Assembly (NCBI GenBank): GCA_002297645.1
Contig: DBMH01000123.1
Span: forward strand, 1-7,914
From: Rhodanobacteraceae bacterium UBA703
Lineage (GTDB): Bacteria > Pseudomonadota > Gammaproteobacteria > Xanthomonadales > Rhodanobacteraceae
Direction of reading: 5' to 3'
DNA length: 7,914 nucleotides
This document shows positions 1 through 5,840 of this stretch, one piece after another. The notes beneath the pieces were generated by a model. The model had not been told where the DNA came from. It saw only the letters and a list, made by a program, of their open reading frames with translations, and searched no databases. Position 1 is the stretch's first letter; every line of letters starts with the position of its first letter. The translations under genes and the position numbers were made by a program.

Positions 1-627
1 CCGCGCGAGCAGGTCCAGCGGCAGCGGCAGGCGCCCTGCCCGCAGGGTATCGGCGATCGCAGCCGTCTCGCGCACGGCGCGGGAGGCGACCGCGACGCGC
101 GAACGCGCGTGCGCATCGACACCGAACAGGTCCGACTCGATGGCGGCCAGCGGCCGGTACAGCTCGGCGTAGACGTCGAGCAGCGCGCTGCGGTCCGCAG
201 CGGGCTCCGGATCGCGCTGCATCAAGGCCCCGCGCACCACCTCGTACCAGCGCACGGAGGCGATCGAAGCGAATGCCGGATGGACAGCCAGCGCCTGGGA
301 CAGCGGATGCCGCGCTTCTCCCCGGCCCGCGCGCACCAGTTCCTCGGCCCACCATTGCAGCTTGGCCGCGGCCGGTTCCGCATCGCGCGTCGCGAAGGCC
401 GCGTGTTCCAGCTCGAACGCGAGGCAGGCGAACGCGGACTGCAGCGCTCGTCGGCGTGCCGGAACGAAGGTCAACGCGAGCCCGAACTCCGGATGCGCCG
501 CGCCCCACTTCGATTCGAAGCTCGACAGCGCGTCGCCCGCCCCGGGGACCGGAACGGCTTCGTCGGCACCTTCCTCGCGAATGCGGGGATCCGTCGAAGC
601 GGCCTGCGGTTCCTTTTCCCCGCCCAT
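1..627 (-). CDS. Squalene/phytoene synthase-like protein, C-terminus cut by window edge
   Basis: This frame, read on the minus strand, is open for 209 codons and runs off the left edge of the window. The ATG lies 2 bases after the mupP stop codon, with a weak GGA upstream, so translation probably depends on coupling. The block KLQWWAEEL (residues 89-97), followed by RHPLSQAL (106-113), is typical of the trans-isoprenyl diphosphate synthase HH family, which includes squalene and phytoene synthases and the mitochondrial factor NDUFAF6. The family normally has an Asp-rich DxxxD motif before this block. Here the matching stretch reads LAFELEHAAF (69-78), so the first metal-binding motif appears to be lost. 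From memory, Xanthomonadales have a similar divergent protein beside gph/mupP and ubiG. I infer a non-catalytic or altered family member. The first 30 or so residues look poorly conserved, and no alternative ATG or GTG start was seen there. The second Asp-rich motif would lie beyond the window. Confidence 0.72.
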   Translation of the reverse strand, partial: MGGEKEPQAASTDPRIREEGADEAVPVPGAGDALSSFESKWGAAHPEFGLALTFVPARRRALQSAFACLAFELEHAAFATRDAEPAAAKLQWWAEELVRAGRGEARHPLSQALAVHPAFASIASVRWYEVVRGALMQRDPEPAADRSALLDVYAELYRPLAAIESDLFGVDAHARSRVAVASRAVRETAAIADTLRAGRLPLPLDLLAR

Positions 628-629
628 CG

Positions 630-1295
630 TCAGAGTCCGAGCGCAGCGACGAGGCCGGACGGTACCTCGACGACGAGATCCGCGCCCCAGGCCTCCGGGT
701 CGCCGCCGTCGAGATAGCCCCAGGCCGCCGCGACCGTCCGCGCACCGGCGGCCCGGCCGGACTGCACGTCGCGCAAGTCGTCGCCGATCATCACGGCATC
801 GCCCGGCGCGACGTCGATGCGCGCGCAGGCGAACTGCACGGGGGCCGGATCGGGCTTCCTGACCGGGAGGCAATCGCCGGTCACGAGCACCGCGCAGTCG
901 CCGTAGAAGTCCATCTGCGCCAGCATCGGGCGCGCGAGCCAGCCCGGCTTGTTGGTCACGATGCCCCACGGGATGCCGCGCGCACGCGCGCGATCGAGCA
1001 CCTCGGCCATGCCCTCGTAGAGCCGCGTGTGCACGGTCATGGCGACCGAATACAGGTCCAGGAAGCGCGCAAGCCACTGGTCGATCATCGCGTCGTCCGC
1101 GCCCGGCAAGGCCTTGCGCAGCATCGCACGACCGCCGGCGGAGACCACGCGGCGCACGGCTTCGCCGTCCGGCTCCGGCGCGCCGAGTTCGGCGCACAGG
1201 CTGCGTACGGCGACGATCAGGTCGGGCGCGGAGTCAACGAGCGTCCCGTCGAGATCGAACAGCAGCGCACGCGGCGCGGAAACGGCCGGAGTCAT
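630..1295 (-). CDS. mupP: HAD-family phosphatase, MupP/Gph type (N-acetylmuramate 6-phosphate or phosphoglycolate phosphatase)
   Basis: This is a complete 221-residue HAD hydrolase. Motif I is DLDGTLVDS with nucleophile Asp14 and Asp16. Motif II is Thr114 in GIVTNK, motif III is Lys147 in RKPDP, and motif IV is Asp172-Asp173 in MIGDDLRD. An alpha-helical C1-type cap lies between motifs I and II, at about residues 20-95. Sequence alone would give the label phosphoglycolate phosphatase (Gph). However, the gene directly after ubiG in Pseudomonas is MupP, which removes phosphate from N-acetylmuramate 6-phosphate in peptidoglycan recycling, and the neighbourhood here matches. I therefore favour MupP, by inference from synteny. 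The chosen ATG overlaps the ubiG stop as ATGA. A possible upstream ATG at 1349 would add 18 Arg-rich residues inside ubiG and is unlikely. No Shine-Dalgarno sequence is visible, which fits translational coupling. Both assignments would be soluble cytoplasmic enzymes using Mg2+. Confidence 0.88.
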   Translation of the reverse strand: MTPAVSAPRALLFDLDGTLVDSAPDLIVAVRSLCAELGAPEPDGEAVRRVVSAGGRAMLRKALPGADDAMIDQWLARFLDLYSVAMTVHTRLYEGMAEVLDRARARGIPWGIVTNKPGWLARPMLAQMDFYGDCAVLVTGDCLPVRKPDPAPVQFACARIDVAPGDAVMIGDDLRDVQSGRAAGARTVAAAWGYLDGGDPEAWGADLVVEVPSGLVAALGL

Positions 1296-1996
1296 GCGGG
1301 TTTCGAGGCGCAAGCGAGATAGTTCACGGCGACGCTGCCGGTCAGCCACGCACGGCGCGTCAGCGGGTTGTAGCCGATGCCGCGGAGGTCATCCAGCACG
1401 AGCCCCGCCGCACGCAGGTCGGCGGCGATCTCGCTCGGCTTGATGAACTGCGCGTAGTGGTGCGTGCCGCGCGGCAGCAGCCGCAGCAGGTGCTCCGCCC
1501 CGAGGATCGCCGCACCGAACGCGAGCGGCGTGCGGTTGAGCGTGGACAGGAACAGCTTGCCGCCCGGCTTCAACAACGTCGCGCAGGCGCGGATCACGCT
1601 GGCCGGATCGGGCACGTGCTCGAGCATCTCCAGGCAGGTGACGACGTCGAACGCTCCGGACATCTCCGCCGCCAGCGCCTCGACCGCGATTTCGCGGTAG
1701 TCGACCGACAGTCCGCTCTCGTGCAGATGCAGGCGCGCGACATCGAGCACGCCGGGAGCGAGGTCGATCGCCGTGACGTCCGCGCCGGACCGCGCCAGCG
1801 CCTCGCTGAGCAGGCCGCCGCCACAGCCGACGTCCAGCGCACGCGCGCCCTTCAGCACGGCGCGATCGGCGATGTAGCCGAGGCGCACGGGATTGAGGTC
1901 GTGCAGCGGGCGCGATTCACCGTCCGGGTCCCACCAGCGCGAAGCGAGGCGGTCGAACTTGGCGGTTTCGGTGCGATCGACGTTGATGGAACTCAC
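1292..1996 (-). CDS. ubiG: Ubiquinone biosynthesis O-methyltransferase UbiG
   Basis: The product is 234 residues, against about 240 in E. coli. UbiG performs both O-methylations of ubiquinone biosynthesis, using S-adenosylmethionine and releasing S-adenosylhomocysteine. The N-terminal block TAKFDRLASRWWDPDGE (11-27) and PLHDLNPVRLGYI (30-42) are UbiG signatures. The class I methyltransferase motifs follow: LDVGCGGG (54-61, SAM binding), the acidic end of the second strand at AIDL (76-79), CLEMLEHVPD (121-130) and LLKPGGKLFLSTLNRT (141-156). HYAQFIKPSE (180-189) is also typical. The start is GTG, overlapping the upstream lipoprotein stop as GTGA, with a strong Shine-Dalgarno 5 bases upstream. 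The stop overlaps the mupP ATG by 4 bases. The enzyme acts in the cytoplasm at the inner face of the membrane with other Ubi proteins. The family assignment is very secure. Confidence 0.97.
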   Translation of the reverse strand: MSSINVDRTETAKFDRLASRWWDPDGESRPLHDLNPVRLGYIADRAVLKGARALDVGCGGGLLSEALARSGADVTAIDLAPGVLDVARLHLHESGLSVDYREIAVEALAAEMSGAFDVVTCLEMLEHVPDPASVIRACATLLKPGGKLFLSTLNRTPLAFGAAILGAEHLLRLLPRGTHHYAQFIKPSEIAADLRAAGLVLDDLRGIGYNPLTRRAWLTGSVAVNYLACASKPA

Positions 1997-2535
1997 AAAG
2001 ACCCCTCTCTATTCAAACGAGGATCCCGGGAGGTCTCTCGCCAAGCCTCCAGCGGCCCTATCCACCGCTTCGTATCCGTCACTTCATCGATCAATTCACC
2101 CAAGCTCCGAAGCGCCCTGATGTCGGCATCGATGTCCGGGCCTGAGCATCCAAAATTGACAAATACCTTCGTTTCAGTGGATCCGGTGCGCAGAGAAATG
2201 ACTTGCCCGGGAAAATCCGCCGAATACACATCGCACATGCCGCGATCATATTCGTGGCGAAATCTCGATAACCCCGCTGTCGCATCCAGCACCTTGGCGT
2301 GCTGCACGCGATCGATCCTCGACATGTTCCTACCTTGATCACGAACGTACTCACGCCCGAAAAACTCGACCTCGCCGGACGGCATGATCGAGACCTCATA
2401 AACGGGGCATGACCCTAGGCACTGAGTACGCTTGAGCGAGATCACTGGGGACTCCTCCTGCTTCGATGCAGCCGAAACGCATCCCAGAAGCAAGCTCGCA
2501 GCAACGACAAGAACGGCGGGCAGCCCAATGCTCAT
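1993..2535 (-). CDS. DUF6438-like lipoprotein of unknown function
   Basis: The product has 180 residues with a signal peptide ending in a lipobox, LLLGC, so Cys19 would be lipidated after cleavage. The n-region before the hydrophobic stretch has no Lys or Arg, which is unusual. In-frame codons upstream of the ATG are open for about 16 residues but contain no other ATG or GTG. The mature part has the pattern ISLKRTQCLGSCPVYEVSI (32-50) followed by a GEVEFFG strand (54-60), which I recognise as the DUF6438 domain. The family function is unknown. Four cysteines follow the lipid site: Cys39, Cys43, Cys101 and Cys130, which may form disulfides in the periplasm. GC is clearly lower than in the neighbours: 131 of 240 bases at 2161-2400, about 55%. 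The gene sits 7 bases after mtaD and overlaps ubiG as GTGA. I infer a later arrival in a conserved operon. Confidence 0.82.
   Translation of the reverse strand: MSIGLPAVLVVAASLLLGCVSAASKQEESPVISLKRTQCLGSCPVYEVSIMPSGEVEFFGREYVRDQGRNMSRIDRVQHAKVLDATAGLSRFRHEYDRGMCDVYSADFPGQVISLRTGSTETKVFVNFGCSGPDIDADIRALRSLGELIDEVTDTKRWIGPLEAWRETSRDPRLNREGSL
2002..2007 (-). promoter_or_regulatory. Shine-Dalgarno of ubiG, inside the lipoprotein gene
   Basis: Read on the minus strand, AGAGAGGGG ends 5 bases before the GTG of ubiG; its core GAGGGG is marked here. It supports GTG as the true ubiG start, because no ATG lies near the expected N-terminus. The site sits in the last codons of the upstream lipoprotein gene, so the two genes share sequence as well as the 4-base overlap. 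Confidence 0.7.
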
Positions 2536-2542
2536 ATTCCGT

Positions 2543-3868
2543 CTATCCCATGATTCGAATGCGCCAGGACTTTGCCTTTTCGATCAGTTCGGAAGGATCT
2601 ATATCGAGCAGAAGCCGCTCGCGCAACAGGCGCCGGCCGGCGACCCAGGCGTCACTGACCTGATGCCGGCCGGTCGCGTAGACGAGCTGCGAAACGACGT
2701 TGTACAACGGCTGCGTCTCGATCTCGTCGAGCCGCACGGCGACGAGGTCGGCCTGCTTGCCGGGCTCGATCGAGCCGATGCGGCTTTCCCAGCCCAAGGC
2801 CTTCGCGCCGCCGAGCGTCGCGGCTCGCAGCGTGGCCGCGGCGTCGAAGGCGGCGGCATCGCCGGCGACGGCCTTGGCGAGCAAGGCGGCGGTGCGCATC
2901 TCGCCGAACATGTCCAGATCGTTGTTGCTGGCGGCGCCATCGGTACCGATGGCGAGGTTGACGCCGGCGCGACGCAGCTTCTCGGCCGGGCAGAAGCCCG
3001 AGGCGAGCTTGAGGTTCGATTCCGGGCAATGCGCGACGGACACGCCGGCTTCGGCGCAGGCCGCGACCTCAGCATCGGTGAGCTGCGTCATGTGCACGGC
3101 GATCAGGTGGTCATTGACTAGGCCGAGCGACTGCATGCGCGCGAACGGCCTCACGCCGCGCTCGCGGCGCGAGTCCTCGACCTCCTGCGCGGTCTCGTGC
3201 AGGTGCAGGTGCACGGGGATGTCGAGCTGGTCCGACAGCATCCGGATGCGCTCGAAGCTCTCGTCGGCGACCGTGTACGGCGCATGCGGCGCCCACGAGG
3301 TGCCGAGCAGCGGCTCGCCCTTGAATTCGTCGTGCACGGCGAGCGCCTTGTCGAAGTACTCGTCGCGCGTCTTCGCCCAGGCGCTCGGGAACTCGATGAC
3401 CGGCAGGCCGACCATCGCGCGGAAGCCGAGGCGGCGGTAGGTCGCGGCCTGCACGTCCGGGAAGAAGTAGTTTTCGTTGCAGCAGGTGGTGCCGCCGCGC
3501 AGCATCTCGGCGACGGCAAGTTCGATGCCGTCGCGCACGAACTCGGGGCCGATCGCCTTCGCTTCGGCCGGCCAGATGTGCTCCTGCAGCCAGCGCATCA
3601 GCGGCAGGTCGTCGGCGAGCCCGCGCATCAAGGTCATCGGATTGTGCGCATGCGCGTTGACGAGACCGGGGACCAGCGCGTGCTCCGGCATCTCGACGCG
3701 TTCGCGCGGCGCATAGCGCGAACGCGCTTCGGAGACGGGAAGCACGTCGACGATGCAGTCGCCGTCGACGGCGACCGCATGGCCTTCGAGGACGACGCCG
3801 TGCGGTTCGACCGGGATCAGCCAGCGCGGTTCGATGAGAATGTCGATGGATCGAGGCGAATCGGCCAT
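2543..3868 (-). CDS. mtaD: Amidohydrolase of the TRZ/ATZ family, 5-methylthioadenosine / S-adenosylhomocysteine deaminase type
   Basis: The product is 441 residues of metal-dependent amidohydrolase. Metal and active-site motifs are visible in order: VPGLVNAHAHN with His73 and His75, the PHAP loop (194-197), HLHLHETAQE with His222 as the likely third metal ligand and Glu225 as catalytic base, SVAHCPESNLKL with His280, and IGTDGAASNN with Asp310. The C-terminal IGSIEPGKQADLV (364-376) returns to the small beta domain begun by residues 8-45. Family members deaminate 5-methylthioadenosine and/or S-adenosylhomocysteine. Pseudomonas MtaD lies next to ubiG as here, apart from the lipoprotein gene. 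Use of SAH would link it to the UbiG by-product, which is inference. An ATG at 3880 would add four residues but lies in a dispersed palindrome, so the ATG at 3868 is preferred; it has a weak GAG-rich upstream site. The frame stays open back into efp, but that extension is not protein-like. Substrate is less certain than family. Confidence 0.9.
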   Translation of the reverse strand: MADSPRSIDILIEPRWLIPVEPHGVVLEGHAVAVDGDCIVDVLPVSEARSRYAPRERVEMPEHALVPGLVNAHAHNPMTLMRGLADDLPLMRWLQEHIWPAEAKAIGPEFVRDGIELAVAEMLRGGTTCCNENYFFPDVQAATYRRLGFRAMVGLPVIEFPSAWAKTRDEYFDKALAVHDEFKGEPLLGTSWAPHAPYTVADESFERIRMLSDQLDIPVHLHLHETAQEVEDSRRERGVRPFARMQSLGLVNDHLIAVHMTQLTDAEVAACAEAGVSVAHCPESNLKLASGFCPAEKLRRAGVNLAIGTDGAASNNDLDMFGEMRTAALLAKAVAGDAAAFDAAATLRAATLGGAKALGWESRIGSIEPGKQADLVAVRLDEIETQPLYNVVSQLVYATGRHQVSDAWVAGRRLLRERLLLDIDPSELIEKAKSWRIRIMG

Positions 3869-3878
3869 GTCGCTCGTC

Positions 3879-3898
3879 ATCCCGGCCCGAACCGGGAT
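3879..3898. repeat. REP-like palindrome, probable dispersed intergenic repeat
   Basis: ATCCCGG and CCGGGAT form a perfect 7-bp inverted repeat around a 6-base loop. Read on the minus strand into mtaD, the surroundings translate as HRIPVRAGMTS. That closely resembles HWIPAFAGMT, the peptide commonly produced when short dispersed proteobacterial palindromes are translated by mistake. This supports a repeat element rather than coding sequence, and argues against the 3880 start for mtaD. No second clear copy was found in the window. Confidence 0.55.
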
Positions 3899-3939
3899 CC
3901 TGTGCATGTCAAAGGGGATGCCGGGGAAGTTCTGCGGCG

Positions 3940-3964
3940 CCCCCCCCCCGACCTGAGCCGGGGG
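3940..3964. repeat. Run of ten C residues joined to a small hairpin
   Basis: Positions 3940-3949 are ten consecutive C. The end of this run plus one G (CCCCCG, 3945-3950) can pair with CGGGGG (3959-3964) across an 8-base loop. It lies between the efp stop and the mtaD start, in no credible coding frame. Such a tract could vary in length by slipped-strand pairing, or could be a sequencing-prone site. Confidence 0.6.
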
Positions 3965-3970
3965 ACCGGG

Positions 3971-4006
3971 CCGCCGCATGGAGCCGCTGTGCGGATCCTG
4001 CGGCGG
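3971..4006 (-). terminator. Hairpin just after efp, possible terminator or mRNA 3'-end structure without a T tract
   Basis: CCGCCGCA (3971-3978) and TGCGGCGG (3999-4006) are a perfect 8-bp inverted repeat. The interior continues the fold: GGA/TCC (3980-3982 with 3996-3998) and CCGC/GCGG (3984-3987 with 3991-3994) around a TGT loop, with one bulge and one mismatch. It starts 5 bases after the efp stop codon on the efp transcript. No run of T follows on that strand, so it is not a classical intrinsic terminator. It may protect the efp message 3' end, or be part of a REP-like cluster. Confidence 0.4.
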
Positions 4007-4011
4007 ATCGA

Positions 4012-4578
4012 CTACTTGACGCGCGACATGTACTCGCCGGTGCGCGTGTCGACCTTGATCTTCTCGCCCTGCGAGACGAACAGCGGCACGCGCACGACGG
4101 CGCCGGTCTCGAGCTTGGCCGGCTTGCCGCCGCCGCCGGAGGTGTCGCCGCGCACGCCCGGATCGGTCTCGGTGATTTCCAGCTCGACGAAGATCGGCGG
4201 CGTCACGGTCAGCGGCGCGCCGTTCCACAGGGTCATGATGCAGACCTCGTTGCCCTTCAGCCACTTCGCCGCGTCGGCCATCGCGTTCTCGTCGGCGGCG
4301 ATCTGCTCGTGCGAAGACGGGTCCATGAAGTGCCAGAACTCGCCGTCGGAGTAGAGGAACTCCATGTCGGTGTCCATGACGTCGGCCGCGTCGACGGAGT
4401 CGGTGGACTTCATCGTCATTTCCTGCGTGCGTCCGTTCTTGAGGTTGCGGAACTTCACGCGCGTGAACGCCTGGCCCTTGCCGGGCTTGACGTATTCGGT
4501 GTCGATGATCGTGCACGGATAGCCGTCCACGATGATCTTCTGGCCGTTCTTCACGTCGTTCATGCCATAGCTGGCCAT
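4012..4578 (-). CDS. efp: Translation elongation factor P
   Basis: The product is 188 residues, the same length as E. coli EF-P. EF-P binds between the P and E sites of ribosomes stalled on consecutive prolines and stimulates peptide bond formation. Three OB-like domains are expected. The first (1-64 or so) carries the exposed loop KPGKGQAF (31-38) with Lys34, the residue beta-lysylated by EpmA with beta-lysine made by EpmB. A Lys at this position fits the divergent epmB gene beside it, rather than the Arg32 rhamnosylation type. The C-terminal block GGKPAKLETGAVVRVPLFV (about residues 150-168), followed by IKVDTRTGEYMSRVK, is the standard EF-P ending. The ATG has a good Shine-Dalgarno, AGGAGA at 4583-4588, 4 bases upstream. 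The gene probably has its own promoter in the gap shared with epmB. The identification is secure. Confidence 0.98.
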   Translation of the reverse strand: MASYGMNDVKNGQKIIVDGYPCTIIDTEYVKPGKGQAFTRVKFRNLKNGRTQEMTMKSTDSVDAADVMDTDMEFLYSDGEFWHFMDPSSHEQIAADENAMADAAKWLKGNEVCIMTLWNGAPLTVTPPIFVELEITETDPGVRGDTSGGGGKPAKLETGAVVRVPLFVSQGEKIKVDTRTGEYMSRVK

Positions 4579-4648
4579 GGGGTCTCCTGGGTAGGGGTCT
4601 GGGCCGCCGAGCGGCTAGAATGGGGTCTGGAAATTGAGACAGCCCTTA
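4579..4648. promoter_or_regulatory. Divergent efp/epmB intergenic region with three GGGGTCT copies
   Basis: These 70 bases must hold the start signals for both efp (minus) and epmB (plus). The heptamer GGGGTCT occurs at 4579-4585, 4594-4600 and 4622-4628. The last two are extended to GGGGTCTGG. The first overlaps the efp Shine-Dalgarno read on the other strand. The stretch around 4631-4650 is locally AT-richer, but I cannot pick convincing -35 and -10 boxes for either direction. The third copy could also act as a Shine-Dalgarno for a TTG start of epmB at 4634. Confidence 0.5.
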
Positions 4649-5695
4649 ATGATACCCGCAATGCCGCTGCCCGCGCAGCCGCGCCGCTGGCAGCAGCTCT
4701 GGCGCGAGGCGATCACCGATCCGCTCGAGCTGCTGGCCCTGCTCGGACTGTCCGCGCGGGCCGCCGACTTGCTGCCCGCCACCGATACCGGCTTCCCGCT
4801 GCGCGTACCGCGCGGTTTCGCGGCACGCATGCGTCCCGGCGACCCGGCCGATCCGCTGCTGCTGCAGGTGCTGCCGCAGGCGGCCGAACTCGGCGACGTC
4901 CCGGGCTTCACCCGCGACGCAGTGGGCGATCTCGACGCGCGCGCCGCCAACGGCGTGCTGCACAAGTACGAGGGCCGCGCCCTGCTCGTCGCGACCGGCT
5001 CCTGCGCCGTGAACTGCCGCTACTGCTTCCGCCGCCACTTTCCCTATGCCGAGGAGACGGCGGCGGCGAACCGCTGGCGGTCGGCGATCGGTCACCTGCG
5101 CGACGACGCCTCCGTCAGCGAGGTGATCCTGTCCGGCGGCGACCCCCTATCTCTGTCCACCCCGAAGCTGGCCGAGCTCGCGGACGCGCTGGTGTCGATC
5201 CCGCACGTCCGCCGCCTGCGCATCCATACGCGCCTGCCGGTCGTGCTGCCGGAGCGCATCGACGCGGAGTTCCGCGACTGGCTGGCTGCGCTGCCACTGC
5301 AGAAGATCGTCGTGCTGCACGCCAACCATCCGGCGGAAATCGACGCGCACGTGATCGAAGCCTGCACGACCCTGCGCACAGCCGGTGCCGTCCTGCTGAA
5401 CCAAGCCGTCCTGCTGGGAGGCGTCAACGACGATGCCGACGTGCTGGCGCGGCTTTCCGAGCGCCTGCTCGAGGGCGGAGTCTTGCCCTACTACCTGCAC
5501 CAGCTCGACCGCGTGGCCGGTGCGGCGCACTTCGAAGTGGACGACGCACGCGCCCTGGATCTGGTCGAGGCGCTGCGCACCCGCCTGCCGGGCTACCTGG
5601 TACCGAAACTGGTACGCGAGATCGCCGGCGAACCGTCGAAGACTCCCTTGCAACGAATCGACGCGTCGATGGAAATGACTGCGCGAATCCGGTAG
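4649..5695 (+). CDS. epmB: EF-P beta-lysylation protein EpmB (lysine 2,3-aminomutase, radical SAM)
   Basis: The product is 348 residues, close to the 342 of E. coli EpmB (YjeK). It converts L-alpha-lysine to beta-lysine for attachment to Lys34 of EF-P by EpmA. The N-terminal WQQLWREAITDPLELLALLGL (first Trp at residue 14) is typical of EpmB. The radical-SAM cluster motif is CAVNCRYC with Cys119, Cys123 and Cys126, followed by FRRHFPY. SGGDPL (162-167) is the SAM-binding GGD-type motif. RIHTRLPVVLPERI (191-204) and VVLHANHP (221-228) are KamA-family blocks. EPSKTPL (328-334) holds Lys331, the likely pyridoxal-phosphate lysine. The gene is divergent from efp, its protein substrate. The start is uncertain: ATG at 4649 (weak GAGA upstream) is preferred, with TTG at 4634 (GGGG 8 bases upstream) and ATG at 4661 as alternatives. 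EpmB proteins lack the long C-terminal extension of catabolic lysine aminomutases, as here. Confidence 0.96.
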   Translation: MIPAMPLPAQPRRWQQLWREAITDPLELLALLGLSARAADLLPATDTGFPLRVPRGFAARMRPGDPADPLLLQVLPQAAELGDVPGFTRDAVGDLDARAANGVLHKYEGRALLVATGSCAVNCRYCFRRHFPYAEETAAANRWRSAIGHLRDDASVSEVILSGGDPLSLSTPKLAELADALVSIPHVRRLRIHTRLPVVLPERIDAEFRDWLAALPLQKIVVLHANHPAEIDAHVIEACTTLRTAGAVLLNQAVLLGGVNDDADVLARLSERLLEGGVLPYYLHQLDRVAGAAHFEVDDARALDLVEALRTRLPGYLVPKLVREIAGEPSKTPLQRIDASMEMTARIR

Positions 5696-5840
5696 AACGA
5701 AGCGGCCCGCAGCCGCGGCTCGCCGAGCGGCTCCGGGTCTCCACCGTCCCGTCCGTTTCGCCGGCGCACCCCGCGGGCGGCGGCGCGGCACGGACGCAAT
5801 GGCCAGCAACCCCGCTCATCGTCCCTGACCTGCGAACCCG
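5696..5840. other. Gap between epmB and fimX, no clear gene
   Basis: The 145 bases hold a perfect 10-bp palindrome, AGCCGCGGCT, at 5711-5720, and other short GC-rich inverted repeats such as GCCG/CGGC just after it. No T tract marks a terminator for epmB and no clear promoter is visible, so read-through from epmB into fimX is possible. A 9-codon ORF (ATG at 5799, stop at 5826-5828) ends 12 bases before fimX but has no strong ribosome site. Confidence 0.5.

Noticed and set aside
273..1322. Plus-strand open frame opposite the synthase-like gene and mupP
   Set aside because: Arg/Pro-rich low-complexity translation with no motif; both minus-strand genes there are well supported.
2020..2029. AGGATCCCGG shared with the palindrome at 3892-3901 on the other strand, as ends of an inserted element
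   Set aside because: Ten-base matches are expected by chance many times in a window of this size, and the flanks do not match.
3907..3912. Perfect TTGACA on the minus strand upstream of mtaD as a -35 box
   Set aside because: At 16-18 bases downstream the sequence is GC-rich (CGGGCC region) with nothing like TATAAT, so a sigma-70 promoter cannot be supported.
3869..4516. N-terminal extension of MtaD reaching into efp
   Set aside because: The extension translates efp in another frame and then palindromic repeat sequence. The amidohydrolase starts naturally at 3868.
5799..5828. Nine-codon ORF before fimX as a leader peptide
   Set aside because: It has no strong ribosome site, no codon bias suggesting attenuation and no alternative hairpins that I can define.
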